Positions 14,612 to 23,063 are shown, counted from the first letter of the stretch. The stretch is DNA of 54,016 nucleotides from UBA4823 sp034436035 (GCA_034436035.1 DAOTVW010000136.1:1-54016), one strand, 5' to 3'. The notes: generated from the sequence alone by a model not told the origin. Numbers and translations are program-made.

Positions 14612-14875
14612 TTAAAATAAACCGCGAAAAACCAGTAGGACACCGATTGCAATCAAAGGAATGCCAACAATCAATCCAATAATTGTCGCTGAAACAAGAA
14701 TGCCTACCATGATTAAAACAAAACCAACCACGATCGCGATAATGCGGCCGGTAAACCCTACGATGCCACAAATTAATCGCCACAGCCACCAGAAAGGTAA
14801 TAATGGCAAAGGAATATGAACCCATTTCCGTGCCGACATTTTTCCTCCGTTTTTAGATATATTTAGGACACCCAT
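14612..14875 (-). CDS. Small two-helix membrane protein
   Basis: 87 residues, mostly hydrophobic: a segment around LLPFWWLWRLICGIVGF and a second long Gly/Ile/Val-rich hairpin (IIAIVVGFVLIMVGILV, then IIGLIVGIPLIAIGVLLVF). No family recognised. Two starts have ribosome sites: ATG 14875 preceded by AAGGAG, and ATG 14839 (MSARKW) preceded by GGAGG four bases away. The shorter form is 75 residues and keeps all membrane segments. A TATAAT lies just before the first ribosome site. It runs convergently to the NERD-like gene, whose stop is one base away. Confidence 0.55.
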   Translation of the reverse strand: MGVLNISKNGGKMSARKWVHIPLPLLPFWWLWRLICGIVGFTGRIIAIVVGFVLIMVGILVSATIIGLIVGIPLIAIGVLLVFRGLF

Positions 14876-14924
14876 TTAATTACTCCTTTTTATTATACAT
14901 ACGCAGGACTATTAAATTGGTTCT

Positions 14925-14961
14925 AAAAAAGAGGCTGCCTTTTCAAGGCAGCCTCTTTTGG
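14925..14961. terminator. Intrinsic terminator of the aldolase gene (bidirectional)
   Basis: Perfect 11-base stem GAGGCTGCCTT (14931-14941) with AAGGCAGCCTC (14945-14955) and loop TTC, flanked by six A on the left and TTTT on the right. On minus it ends in a T-run directly after the aldolase gene; on plus it could also stop readthrough from the fabF operon. Confidence 0.85.
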
Positions 14962-14970
14962 TGTGTTTGT

Positions 14971-16389
14971 TTAATCTGCAAGGTCTTTGATATCTTTATC
15001 CCCCACGCTTTCGCCAAGGTAGTCTTTTAATTCTGGTTGAATTTTTGGCGGCTTAATAAAATCATGAACAACTTTTTGGGTATCGGCTATGCAAAGCAAT
15101 CGGAAAAGTTTACTAAATTGGTCTTCCCAAGCTTTCCCAATCATTTCTTTCGTAGCTTGGGGTAAATTCCAGGTAGCTGCTTTGAAAGGTCCAATTGCGT
15201 TTTTACGAGTCTTATAATAAAACTGTTCATCCGTCATGCCTGGTTTTCGTTCATTGGCATATTTTTCGTCCAAAAAGGCATACATTTCTTTTTTCAGATC
15301 TTCGGGTAAACGATCAAATAACATATTTTGGAAATTGGTCGCAAGATGGACTTCACATGCTTCATGTTCCACAAATTTTCCAAACGCATCTTCTGGTAAG
15401 GTTGAAGCCCCATGTTGAACAGCTCCGCCCAAACCATATTCGTTGCGGGCAACTTGGCTCAATCGCTGCAATGTCTCAAAATCTACACTAACCTGTGCAA
15501 TAGAACCATCTGGGAGGACAACGCCACCATGGGTGGTGCCAGTCTGGACGCTAATCTTACTAATGCCAACATAGTTGCCCTTTTTCTTCAACTCACTATT
15601 GTACCCATCCATGTAGCCACGCAATTCTTCAACGGTTGAATTCTTTCCTCCCACTTCCCCAATTTCGCCTCCGACTGAAACAGTAACCCCTGCCGGTTCG
15701 ATAGATCGGATATATTCGGTAAACATCGCTGACAACCCGGTATTCAAGGTTTGCTGCTCCGCAATGGTGGGTTTGCTAATGTCAACCAATGTTGATGTGT
15801 CGATATCAATATTATAGAAACCTGCGCTAATTGCTTCCTTGGTTAAATCACGAATAGCTTTTAATTCTGCTTCAGGGTCTGCAGCATATTTCTTGGCAGA
15901 GACTTGAAAATGATCCCCCTGGATGAATACCGGTCCGCTATATCCCTCCTCTACCGCGGCAACGAAAATATTCGTGGCGTACTCAGCTGGTCGTTGGTCG
16001 GAATACCCAATTTCAGACCGGGCGATTTCAAAAATAAATGCCCCAGCGTTGTACTTTTTCGCGGCTCGGAAGACCGCTTTAGCTGCATCATAGGATAGAG
16101 CCCGTAAATTCATGGCCGGCACAGTAAAAGTGGGAGGAACATCCCCTCTTCCACGCGCCATATACAAATCATGAATGGAAGCAGGAATAACATTACACTC
16201 CAGTGCAATTAATCTAGCAAGATATCTTGCCCACCCTTGTATTGCACCTTTTTCCAGTGCTGATAATTCTGCAAGGTAATGAATATTTTTTCGTAATTTC
16301 GGCAGATCTCTAACCGTTACTTTTCCATGTTCTATGGATATACTTCCCTCTAAGCGGTCGAGGATTGTTTGTAATTCTGGTGCGGTCAT
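14971..16389 (-). CDS. Class II fructose-bisphosphate aldolase family protein (long form)
   Basis: Zinc-dependent aldolase-fold enzyme. About 472 residues, far longer than the 300-360 of common class II FBA, so it belongs to a long subgroup with extra N- and C-terminal parts. Seen in order: FIQGDHFQV with the zinc/catalytic Asp-His pair, GGEIGEVGGKN, QTGTTHGGVVLPDG with a second zinc His, and AVQHGASTLPEDAF with a third. Substrate (fructose 1,6-bisphosphate or a related ketose bisphosphate) is not certain. ATG 16389 is preferred because AGAGGAG lies seven bases before it; ATG 16395 would touch that site. A perfect hairpin terminator follows. Confidence 0.82.
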   Translation of the reverse strand: MTAPELQTILDRLEGSISIEHGKVTVRDLPKLRKNIHYLAELSALEKGAIQGWARYLARLIALECNVIPASIHDLYMARGRGDVPPTFTVPAMNLRALSYDAAKAVFRAAKKYNAGAFIFEIARSEIGYSDQRPAEYATNIFVAAVEEGYSGPVFIQGDHFQVSAKKYAADPEAELKAIRDLTKEAISAGFYNIDIDTSTLVDISKPTIAEQQTLNTGLSAMFTEYIRSIEPAGVTVSVGGEIGEVGGKNSTVEELRGYMDGYNSELKKKGNYVGISKISVQTGTTHGGVVLPDGSIAQVSVDFETLQRLSQVARNEYGLGGAVQHGASTLPEDAFGKFVEHEACEVHLATNFQNMLFDRLPEDLKKEMYAFLDEKYANERKPGMTDEQFYYKTRKNAIGPFKAATWNLPQATKEMIGKAWEDQFSKLFRLLCIADTQKVVHDFIKPPKIQPELKDYLGESVGDKDIKDLAD

Positions 16390-16576
16390 TTTCATCTCCT
16401 CTTTAAAATTTTTTTATCGCTATATAAATTATAACATTTGCAATCATTTTATAATCGAAAAATAAAAAAACAGTAGAATAAAATCACAATAAACAAAGAT
16501 ATGTTTTTTCGAGAATTGAAGGTTATCCATCGAAGGACACACAAACAACTTTTAGGATGAATATACGTAGATTAAG

Positions 16577-16605
16577 TTGCGTGATTAATAAAGCGAGCAT
16601 ATAAT
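16577..16605 (+). promoter_or_regulatory. Promoter of the SPFH locus
   Basis: TTGCGT (16577-16582), 17-base spacer and perfect TATAAT (16600-16605) lie upstream of the gene at 16649. The predicted leader is about 37 bases and contains AAGGAGA, a good ribosome site. The rest of the 16396-16648 gap is AT-rich, with a minus-strand extended -10 (TGT-TATAAT, around 16430) likely serving the aldolase gene. Confidence 0.6.
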
Positions 16606-16648
16606 CCAATAAGGTATACGCGTTGTATTTTTATAAGGAGAACAAGTA

Positions 16649-17176
16649 ATGAGCGACCGAATTGACTTAATTATCCAAAAAGTAGTTGGCGATATGGATC
16701 CTTTTAAGAAAATCGCCAGTTATATTCCCGGTTTTAAAGGTTATATTGACCGTCAAAACCGGCGCGATGAAGATAAGATATTACGGGATACAATTGCAAC
16801 TCGCTTTGAAGAGGAATGGCAACGGATCTCCGCGATCCAACGTGATCTAATTTCACAAGGAAACATCCAATGGGTAGACGATATTGAAGCAGCCGCAATC
16901 AAAATAAGGACTTTCATCGATCGGGTTAAAAAAGCCCCGCGTGGCTATTCTGGTTTATTTGATGCAGTGAAGATCAATTCTGACGAGTTAAGTAAAATTT
17001 ATCAATATGATGCAAGCTTGCTGGCATTGTCTGAAGATCTGGACAGGGCTATTGATCATGTTGAAGAATCGATGAATAGTGAAGGATTCTCAGCGGCGAT
17101 CCGGAATCTGGTAACTGTCGCTCAACAATGTTTGGATATGTACGAACGACGCGCAGAAGTTGTCTTCGAAAAATAA
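16649..17176 (+). CDS. Uncharacterised helical protein upstream of the SPFH protein
   Basis: 175 residues, no recognised family, no signal peptide and no membrane segment. Composition is charged and strongly helical. A central region (about 40-100) is rich in Arg, Glu and Asp with IDRQNRRDEDKILRD, and the second half (about 105-170) has heptad-like leucine spacing that could form a helical bundle. It is separated from the SPFH gene by 40 bases and shares its promoter, so the two probably act together. A role as a partner or regulator of the SPFH assembly is a guess from position only. Confidence 0.65.
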   Translation: MSDRIDLIIQKVVGDMDPFKKIASYIPGFKGYIDRQNRRDEDKILRDTIATRFEEEWQRISAIQRDLISQGNIQWVDDIEAAAIKIRTFIDRVKKAPRGYSGLFDAVKINSDELSKIYQYDASLLALSEDLDRAIDHVEESMNSEGFSAAIRNLVTVAQQCLDMYERRAEVVFEK

Positions 17177-17216
17177 TTTAGGAGATTTTTTAATAATATA
17201 GAAAGGCAGAGTTATT

Positions 17217-18275
17217 ATGGCACGAGTATTTGATATCGTTGAATATCCCAATGAGATGAAAGATGAAATTGTCCACCGCTTTCCAGAAAGTGGGCCAGGC
17301 GATTTCCGTATTGGCAGCCAAGTCATTGTGCGCGAATCCCAGACCGCCGTATTTTTCCGAGATGGCAATGCATTAGATGTTTTTGGCCCGGGCCGCCATA
17401 CCATTACCACCTATAATATTCCGCTATTAATTGAAAAAATAGGAAGAACGTTTTTTAATGAAAAAACGCCTTTTCCTGCGGAAGTGTATTTCGTCTCAAT
17501 GCGGGATTTTGTCGATTTAAAATGGGGTACCGCCCAACCCATTATCGTCCGAAATCCCAATATGGGATTAGGTGTCGCTTTATTACAAGGATATGGTACC
17601 TACAGTATCGTTGTTAAAGATCCCCAACAATTTGTCACTCAGGTGGTTGGTGCCCAGGGCATTTTCCGCACAAGTGATATTGAAACTCGCTTACGGGCAA
17701 TGCTTTTGTCAAAACTCCAAGATTTATTAGGTGAAACAGCAGCCAACCACTCAGTCCCAGAATTAATCGGTTTAACAGAAGAGCTACAATCTGGAGTACG
17801 AGCTAAGGCACAAGATGATTTCTCTGCTATTGGTTTAACACTCAAATCTTTTTACATCGAAAACTTGAAACCATCTACAAAATCAGCTGAAGAGTTGCGC
17901 GCGATGGGTATGCTCGACATGGCTACCTATACGCAGCTTCAAGCTGCGGATGCCTTGCGCGAAGCTGCACAAAACCCTAGTGGTGGCGCTGGGCTCACTG
18001 CAGGTATCGGCGCAGGAATGGGTATTGGCAATGTGATTAGTCAGTCATTACAAAATGTCCAATCGGGTAGCGCTGGAGGAACCACACCCTCCACATCCCC
18101 AACACCCCCTACCAATATACCACCGGTGATGACGCCATCTGAAGCAGCAACATACTTGCGCGTCTCCGAAGAAGACGTCATCGCTGCGATCAACGCCGGC
18201 GAGTTGAAGGCAAAGAAAATCGGAAATGCATATCGAATCAGCAAAGAAGCATTAGAAGAGTTCTTGAAGGGTTAA
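17217..18275 (+). CDS. SPFH (band 7) domain protein with C-terminal helix-turn-helix
   Basis: 352 residues. Residues about 20-220 form an SPFH domain of the cytoplasmic YdjI/virion-core-like type: GSQVIVRESQTAVFFRDG, FGPGRHTITTYNIPLL, FVSMRDFVDLKWGT and the later GLTLKSFYIENLKPS. There is no N-terminal membrane anchor. A Gly/Ser/Thr/Pro-rich linker (about 250-300) leads to residues 305-352, which match the excisionase-like HTH_17 domain: TPSEAATYLRVSEEDVIAAI, then GELKAKKIGNAYRISKEALEEFL. SPFH proteins form large membrane-associated rings; members of this subgroup more often end in a zinc ribbon. A DNA-binding tail is unusual and suggests binding to DNA or another partner. Terminator follows at 18296. 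Confidence 0.85.
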   Translation: MARVFDIVEYPNEMKDEIVHRFPESGPGDFRIGSQVIVRESQTAVFFRDGNALDVFGPGRHTITTYNIPLLIEKIGRTFFNEKTPFPAEVYFVSMRDFVDLKWGTAQPIIVRNPNMGLGVALLQGYGTYSIVVKDPQQFVTQVVGAQGIFRTSDIETRLRAMLLSKLQDLLGETAANHSVPELIGLTEELQSGVRAKAQDDFSAIGLTLKSFYIENLKPSTKSAEELRAMGMLDMATYTQLQAADALREAAQNPSGGAGLTAGIGAGMGIGNVISQSLQNVQSGSAGGTTPSTSPTPPTNIPPVMTPSEAATYLRVSEEDVIAAINAGELKAKKIGNAYRISKEALEEFLKG

Positions 18276-18295
18276 ATTGATGGTTTAGATTGAGC

Positions 18296-18338
18296 GCTGG
18301 TTGTGAATGAGAATTTGAGTTCACAACCAGCTTGTTTT
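18296..18338 (+). terminator. Intrinsic terminator after the SPFH gene
   Basis: Perfect 12-base stem GCTGGTTGTGAA (18296-18307) with TTCACAACCAGC (18320-18331), loop of 12 bases, then TTGTTTT. It lies between convergent genes (SPFH plus, rsmD minus). Confidence 0.75.
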
Positions 18339-18363
18339 ACCAGTTTATTTCTCTTATTGAGGA

Positions 18364-18939
18364 TTACCCTGTTTCTGATAAAGCGCGTTCGAAAAATATT
18401 AATAATGTACTGCCATATTTCCGAAGATCAAATTGTGCGATGTTTTTGATTTGATGGCTTTTTGTTAAATCTTCATATTCAACAGGATGGATCTGGACGA
18501 TGATCCATCCATCATCAGATAACCAATCCATGTGATTATCCAGCAAAATGAGCATTTTTGACCAAAGTCCATGATACTGAGGTGGCGCAACATAGATATA
18601 ATCAAATCGCCTATCCGGCTGCCTGGCTAATGCAGCAAAAGCATCCATTCGTAATACTTCTGCTTTTTCGATCAATCCAGTGGCTTTCAAATTTTCGCGG
18701 ATCACATGAATTGCCTTCGGATTTTGATCGATAAAACGTGCAAAAGATGATCCTCGGCTTAATGCTTCAATTCCCACACTTCCTGTTCCAGCAAAACAAT
18801 CCAGGAAACTCGATTGGACAATATCACTTCCGATGATATTAAATAATGCCTCTTTTGTCCGATCCGTAATCGGGCGAGTCGTATCCCCTTCAACGGATTT
18901 CAATATTCGTCCTTTGGCACTACCCGCAATCACTCTCAT
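18364..18939 (-). CDS. rsmD: 16S rRNA (guanine966-N2)-methyltransferase RsmD family
   Basis: SAM-dependent methyltransferase expected to modify G966 of 16S rRNA. 191 residues, normal size. Seen: the family start MRVIAGSAKGR, TRPITDRTKEALFNII, and the SAM-binding LDCFAGTGSVGIEALSRG at about 46-63. Odd: motif IV, normally (D/N)PPY or DPPF, reads YVAPPQYHG here, so the acidic residue that binds the target amino group is Ala and Gln is inserted before Tyr. The preceding gene's stop overlaps this ATG (18936-18939). If the substitution is not compensated, activity or target may differ. Confidence 0.88.
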   Translation of the reverse strand: MRVIAGSAKGRILKSVEGDTTRPITDRTKEALFNIIGSDIVQSSFLDCFAGTGSVGIEALSRGSSFARFIDQNPKAIHVIRENLKATGLIEKAEVLRMDAFAALARQPDRRFDYIYVAPPQYHGLWSKMLILLDNHMDWLSDDGWIIVQIHPVEYEDLTKSHQIKNIAQFDLRKYGSTLLIFFERALSETG

Positions 18940-19925
18940 TTCACTGTTATTTTTTCAATACTTTCTCGGGCTGCACGAATATTTCCAAAAGGAGCAATTA
19001 CCGGAACGACACACCCTGTCCCTAAAATAAACCGTTTTCCCCCCGTTGCTGTAATTGCCTCCCTAGCCTCAGCAAAGATATCCTCTGGCTTTCCAAAAAC
19101 CATTTTCTTTTCTCGAGATAACCCTCCACAAACCACACCTTTAAATATTTTTTGAGCCTCGGCTAGATTTGGATATGTTTCCCGATCATGCCAATTGATA
19201 ATTTGAACAGGATAGTCTTTAATAAGTTGGAACATGATATCCTCGCCGTGGACATGGAGCATATTGAACCAAAATGGTTGGGTTTGTTCTAATATTTCTA
19301 AATCGAAGGCTTTGCCAAATTGCAAATATTCATTTTCTGAGAGCAATCCGTATTGAGCATGCTGAACAGCATAAAAAATCCCATCGATCCCAAGCTTCTT
19401 TACTTCTTCAATAAAACGAAGGGTCGTTTCCGTGATAACCTTAAGCCCGGATAATACTTCTTGTGGGTTTGTTCGTATCCAAATCAATAACTTTGATCGA
19501 GATGCCAAATTCTTAGCTTGGGAAAGCGGGCTGAAGATAGTTTGAATAATGGGTGTATCAGTGGGGATTTCGTCCTTAATCGTTTTCAGGCATTCTAATT
19601 GCTTTCCTAACCACCCTTTACGAGGATCAAGTGGATGGAGGGTTAACCAATCATCGGCACGTTGTATCGGAAAGTAAATATACTCACGGGTGCCTTCTGT
19701 GGCTCCTTTCCATTCATCTTTAGCTCCCCAATCTTTTACACAAAATGAGGATGCCGGTGTAACTTTTACGAAATCAAAATCATAATTTCTCTGAAATTCA
19801 ATGGTCGATTTGGCTAATTGATAAGGATCTTGGTCATCACCAGGAAAATGTCGCCAAAGGGAGATGGGTACCCGGTCAGGGGCTATGCCTTCCAAACATG
19901 CTTCAAGCCTTTCACGATGGTTCAT
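18936..19925 (-). CDS. Uroporphyrinogen decarboxylase-family protein (MtaA/CmuA-like)
   Basis: 329 residues with a TIM-barrel URO-D fold. Seen: MNHRERLEACLEGIAPDRVP at the start, the usual opening of this family; FDFVKVTPASSF; FNMLHVHGEDIM in the middle with a conserved His; INWHDRE; and the C-terminal GTGCVVPVIAPFGNI, where the Cys and Asn match the corrinoid-methyltransferase branch (MtaA, CmuA) more than true HemE. The typical HemE N-terminal arginine motif is not evident. Likely a methyl- or cobamide-related enzyme rather than heme synthesis; substrate unknown. It overlaps rsmD by four bases and follows the AAA ATPase gene by 46 bases. Confidence 0.8.
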   Translation of the reverse strand: MNHRERLEACLEGIAPDRVPISLWRHFPGDDQDPYQLAKSTIEFQRNYDFDFVKVTPASSFCVKDWGAKDEWKGATEGTREYIYFPIQRADDWLTLHPLDPRKGWLGKQLECLKTIKDEIPTDTPIIQTIFSPLSQAKNLASRSKLLIWIRTNPQEVLSGLKVITETTLRFIEEVKKLGIDGIFYAVQHAQYGLLSENEYLQFGKAFDLEILEQTQPFWFNMLHVHGEDIMFQLIKDYPVQIINWHDRETYPNLAEAQKIFKGVVCGGLSREKKMVFGKPEDIFAEAREAITATGGKRFILGTGCVVPVIAPFGNIRAARESIEKITVK

Positions 19926-19971
19926 TCTGCAATCTCCATATCAACATCATCATCGGGTTTATCTGTTTTTA

Positions 19972-21234
19972 TTAATCTAAACGATGCAAAATCTCATTGA
20001 GTTCAGATTGTTCTTTTTCTTGTTGGTCAAGATAATTTTCCATAAATACCGAACGCCGCAATCGCAACGACATTGGTGCAACTTGCTTTAAATCTTCGAT
20101 GAGCACTTCGCTTCTGCCATCCGCAGCTGCGTATGCCCTAGCAGCTTCGAATAGCGTAATTTCTGCCCGCATTGAATCAATGCCAAGCTTTTCAACCAAA
20201 CGCAAACCCCAGCGAGCGACATCATTTGGTAATTCGACGCTTGGTAAGATTTCCCTTGCAGTTTGAATTTCTTGGCGAGCCAATTCCGTTTCAGCTTGAT
20301 ACTGCAGGAAAACTCGGCGAGGGTTGGTTAAATATGCTTGCACCCGCCGATACGCTTCCAATCGTTCGTTTTCCTTGCTCAATCCTCTTACGATAACTCT
20401 CAAACCAAAGCGATCCTGAATCTGAGGGCGTAAACTTCCTTCTTCTGGATTCATTGAACCAATCAAAATAAAACGAGAGCGATATGTTGCGGAAATAGGA
20501 CCACGCCGCACGGTATAACTACCTTGCGCAGCAGCATCGAGCAAGGCATTGATGATATCGTCGCTGAGCATGTTGACTTCATCCACATATAATACATTCC
20601 GATCCGCTTGGGCTAAAATTCCGCGTTGTAAAACTAATCGCTGGTGTATAGCCGCCCGTTCATCAATTCCGCCAATCACATCTTCTAAACGGGCATTCAA
20701 TGGAATCTCCACCAGCCGGGCTTGGTCCATGACCGCTAATGGTTTTCCTTCTCCATATTTTTTCGCACAATCGGGGCAAACCCCATCAATTCCCTGGGTC
20801 TCAATATCTTCCGGTAGGCAACCATAACGACATAAACTTCGTGGAACGAGGGGTAATAAATTCAATAATCCCCGCACGGCGGTTGTTTTTCCCGTTCCCC
20901 TGGGTCCAATCAGCAAGACGCCGCCCATGGCTGGATTAATTAAAGCTAACAATAACGCCAATTTCATTTCTTCCTGACCGACAATTGCCAGGAATGGATA
21001 GGGAATATTTTCAGCTAAACCTGCATCTCCATCCGTTGCAGAGGAGTGAATATTTTTCCCCGTCACTTGCTCGATTAAATCACGCAGAGATCGAATGGAA
21101 GATTGTTTAATCTCTCCGTTAATTCCTTCAGTATGCACAGAAGGATTTTTGTCTTGGATATTATTAATCAGATTTTCTTCCTCCGAACGAGCATTCCTAT
21201 CTCGTTCTTCGAAATCATCCCCAATAGCATTCAT
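19972..21234 (-). CDS. Magnesium-chelatase-like AAA+ ATPase (BchI/ChlI type)
   Basis: 420 residues. A polar N-terminal extension of about 80 residues precedes the AAA+ core: FLAIVGQEEM, Walker A GPRGTGKTT at 110-118, a Cys-rich loop CRYGCLPEDIETQGIDGVCPDC (first and last Cys pairs could bind metal), Walker B LYVDEVNML, sensor GSMNPEEGSLRPQIQDRFG, and the C-terminal helical lid. This is the ChlI/BchI subfamily signature. Chelatase function needs D and H subunits, neither of which is in the window, and no other tetrapyrrole gene is nearby. It may instead be a chaperone-like MoxR-type partner. Neighbours are the URO-D protein downstream and a small repeat protein two bases upstream. Confidence 0.85.
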   Translation of the reverse strand: MNAIGDDFEERDRNARSEEENLINNIQDKNPSVHTEGINGEIKQSSIRSLRDLIEQVTGKNIHSSATDGDAGLAENIPYPFLAIVGQEEMKLALLLALINPAMGGVLLIGPRGTGKTTAVRGLLNLLPLVPRSLCRYGCLPEDIETQGIDGVCPDCAKKYGEGKPLAVMDQARLVEIPLNARLEDVIGGIDERAAIHQRLVLQRGILAQADRNVLYVDEVNMLSDDIINALLDAAAQGSYTVRRGPISATYRSRFILIGSMNPEEGSLRPQIQDRFGLRVIVRGLSKENERLEAYRRVQAYLTNPRRVFLQYQAETELARQEIQTAREILPSVELPNDVARWGLRLVEKLGIDSMRAEITLFEAARAYAAADGRSEVLIEDLKQVAPMSLRLRRSVFMENYLDQQEKEQSELNEILHRLD

Positions 21235-21236
21235 GG

Positions 21237-21623
21237 TTAATCCAAATCTTCTTTTAAATCACCAAAATCTAAAGGTGGCATAAGATTAGGCGCGTCTTCT
21301 AAAACATCGAATGCCCCAATCGGTAAATCTGGCATCAAAGGGGGGAGTGGTACTATTGCCGGTGGACGAATTGGTTTGGGAATTTCTGGAGGAGCCAGAC
21401 GTGGTTTTAGATAGCCAGATGAATGTTTTCGTAAAATCCGGGGTTCATCACTTAGCCAACCCACATAATGCCCATGTACAGAATAGACTTGTCTGGTGGG
21501 AGTTACCCATCCAATCCATTCCCCCTGACGATTAAATATATGGGGATAGATCAAAAATGCGGCTGCATCTCCACTCGTAGTGTAGATTACAATGATTTTT
21601 TTCTTCGTTGTTTGTGCTTCCAT
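21237..21623 (-). CDS. Small protein resembling the 4-fold beta-flower domain
   Basis: 128 residues from ATG 21623, chosen because GAGG lies five bases upstream; an earlier ATG at 21656 would overlap gtrA. After a short beta strand (KKIIVIYT) come repeating units of the form (F/Y)-x-x-x-G-x-x-x-G-W-(V/L): IFNRQGEWIGWV then VYSVHGHYVGWL, followed by a residual third unit. This matches the beta-flower repeat pattern found in small uncharacterised proteins. The C-terminal half (from about 75) is Pro-rich, disordered and acidic at the end. No enzymatic motif. It ends two bases before the AAA ATPase gene, suggesting a functional pair. Confidence 0.6.
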   Translation of the reverse strand: MEAQTTKKKIIVIYTTSGDAAAFLIYPHIFNRQGEWIGWVTPTRQVYSVHGHYVGWLSDEPRILRKHSSGYLKPRLAPPEIPKPIRPPAIVPLPPLMPDLPIGAFDVLEDAPNLMPPLDFGDLKEDLD

Positions 21624-21639
21624 ATCAACCTCACAGATA

Positions 21640-22104
21640 TCAAGCGCTAACATCATTATACGTCAGATAACGATTAACATAAAAGTTCCAAAACATTACA
21701 ACAATGATAGCAATAGCTAGAGCTATGTTATGCCCAAGAAATATATGATCTATAAAAGCAATACGAGGAAAAGACATTCGATCAAAAAACCAAATCAAAC
21801 GTTTTTCTAAAAATGCAAATAAAGGAGTCCGTATACCAAGCCCAATCACATTGATAAATGCGAACATCATTAATTGGTGACGAATCGGTTTTGAGCGTGA
21901 ATCTGGGTAGGTCCAATATCGATTCCAAATGAAATTACTGATAACCGCCATGGTAAAGGAAATCATGCTCGCATATACTGGTCGCATTAAATCAAAATGA
22001 ACAAGTAAATTAAAAACACCGAAATCGATTATCGCGCCAATAATACCAACAACAGCAAATTTGATGAACCTTTGTCGTTCTTTTGGATTGGAAATTATGC
22101 TCAT
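21640..22104 (-). CDS. GtrA family membrane protein
   Basis: 154 residues with four membrane segments (about 13-32, 40-60, 78-98, 125-145). Seen: the family start RFIKFAVVGIIGAIIDFGVF, SFTMAVISNFIWNRYWTY after the second segment, and the closing FWNFYVNRYLTY. GtrA-like proteins are proposed to move or present polyprenyl-linked sugars across the membrane for cell-surface glycosylation. The ATG overlaps the TGA of the UDP-sugar enzyme gene (22101-22104), so both are probably made together, consistent with a sugar-modification function. Confidence 0.9.
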   Translation of the reverse strand: MSIISNPKERQRFIKFAVVGIIGAIIDFGVFNLLVHFDLMRPVYASMISFTMAVISNFIWNRYWTYPDSRSKPIRHQLMMFAFINVIGLGIRTPLFAFLEKRLIWFFDRMSFPRIAFIDHIFLGHNIALAIAIIVVMFWNFYVNRYLTYNDVSA

Positions 22105-23063
22105 CCGATTAATTTCATCTTATATTTGAAATATTCGATAGTTTGTCTTAAACCATCTTCCAGTTTGACCTGTGGTTGCCATCCAAGAATATCTTTGGCT
22201 CTTTGGATATCCGGTTGTCTCCGTTGTGGGTCACCTTCCAGGCGTTGGGATGGTTCGAATTTTATCCCTGCCTGGTTACCAACAATTTGATTGATTAAAT
22301 GAGCAAAATTTAAAATACTTGTTTCGTTCGGATTCCCTATGTTGACCGGATAGTGCTCATCCGAATAAAGTAATCGGACGATGCCATCAATCAAATCATC
22401 GACATAACAGAAACTTCGTGTTTGCGACCCATCTCCATAAACCGTTAATGGTTCATTTCGCAACGCTTGTTGGATGAAATTTGGCACCACTCTGCCATCA
22501 TCTAAATGCATTCTTGGTCCATAGGTATTGAAAATACGTACGATCCGTGTATCTATTCCATGGAAACGATGATAGGCCATTGTCAATGCTTCCGCAAACC
22601 GCTTCGCCTCATCATAAACGGATCGGGTACCAATCGGATCAACATGTCCCCAATAACTCTCACGCTGCGGATGCTCGAGTGGGTCGCCATAAATTTCACT
22701 CGTGGAAGCCAATAAATAACGGGCTTGATTTTTTCTGGCAACTCCGAGTGTATTGTGGGTGCCTAATGCCCCGGCTTTCATTGTCTGAATGGGCAAGTTA
22801 ACATATCCATAGGGCGATGACGGATTGGGACTTGCGGGTGAAGCAAAATGAAGCACCGCATCGATTTTACCGGGCACAAAAATAAAATTAGACACGTCAT
22901 GACGAATGAACGAAAAGCGATCATTTCCGGCCAGGTGAGCTAAATTATCCGGGCTTCCTGTTATAAAATTATCCATTCCAATGACTTCGTGTCCATCTGC
23001 TAATAAGCGATCACACAAATGTGATCCTAAAAATCCGGCTGCCCCGGTGATTAATATGCGCAT
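22101..23063 (-). CDS. UDP-glucuronate decarboxylase-like NAD-dependent sugar epimerase/dehydratase
   Basis: Extended short-chain dehydrogenase acting on nucleotide sugars; closest to UDP-xylose synthase, which converts UDP-glucuronate to UDP-xylose. About 320 residues from ATG 23063. Seen: NAD-binding GAAGFLGSHL at the N-terminus, HFASPASP, KAGALGTHNTLG, STSEIYGDP, catalytic YDEAK, FNTYGPRM, and YGDGSQTRSFCYVDD. I chose ATG 23063 because the family begins MRILITG and it follows the previous stop by one base; in-frame ATGs at 23075 and 23093 exist. It lies in an operon with GtrA and two lipoproteins. Confidence 0.88.
   Translation of the reverse strand: MRILITGAAGFLGSHLCDRLLADGHEVIGMDNFITGSPDNLAHLAGNDRFSFIRHDVSNFIFVPGKIDAVLHFASPASPNPSSPYGYVNLPIQTMKAGALGTHNTLGVARKNQARYLLASTSEIYGDPLEHPQRESYWGHVDPIGTRSVYDEAKRFAEALTMAYHRFHGIDTRIVRIFNTYGPRMHLDDGRVVPNFIQQALRNEPLTVYGDGSQTRSFCYVDDLIDGIVRLLYSDEHYPVNIGNPNETSILNFAHLINQIVGNQAGIKFEPSQRLEGDPQRRQPDIQRAKDILGWQPQVKLEDGLRQTIEYFKYKMKLIG

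Noticed and set aside
15195..15639. Overlapping plus-strand open frames opposite the aldolase gene
   Set aside because: They are shadows of a conserved enzyme gene with well-placed active-site motifs on minus.
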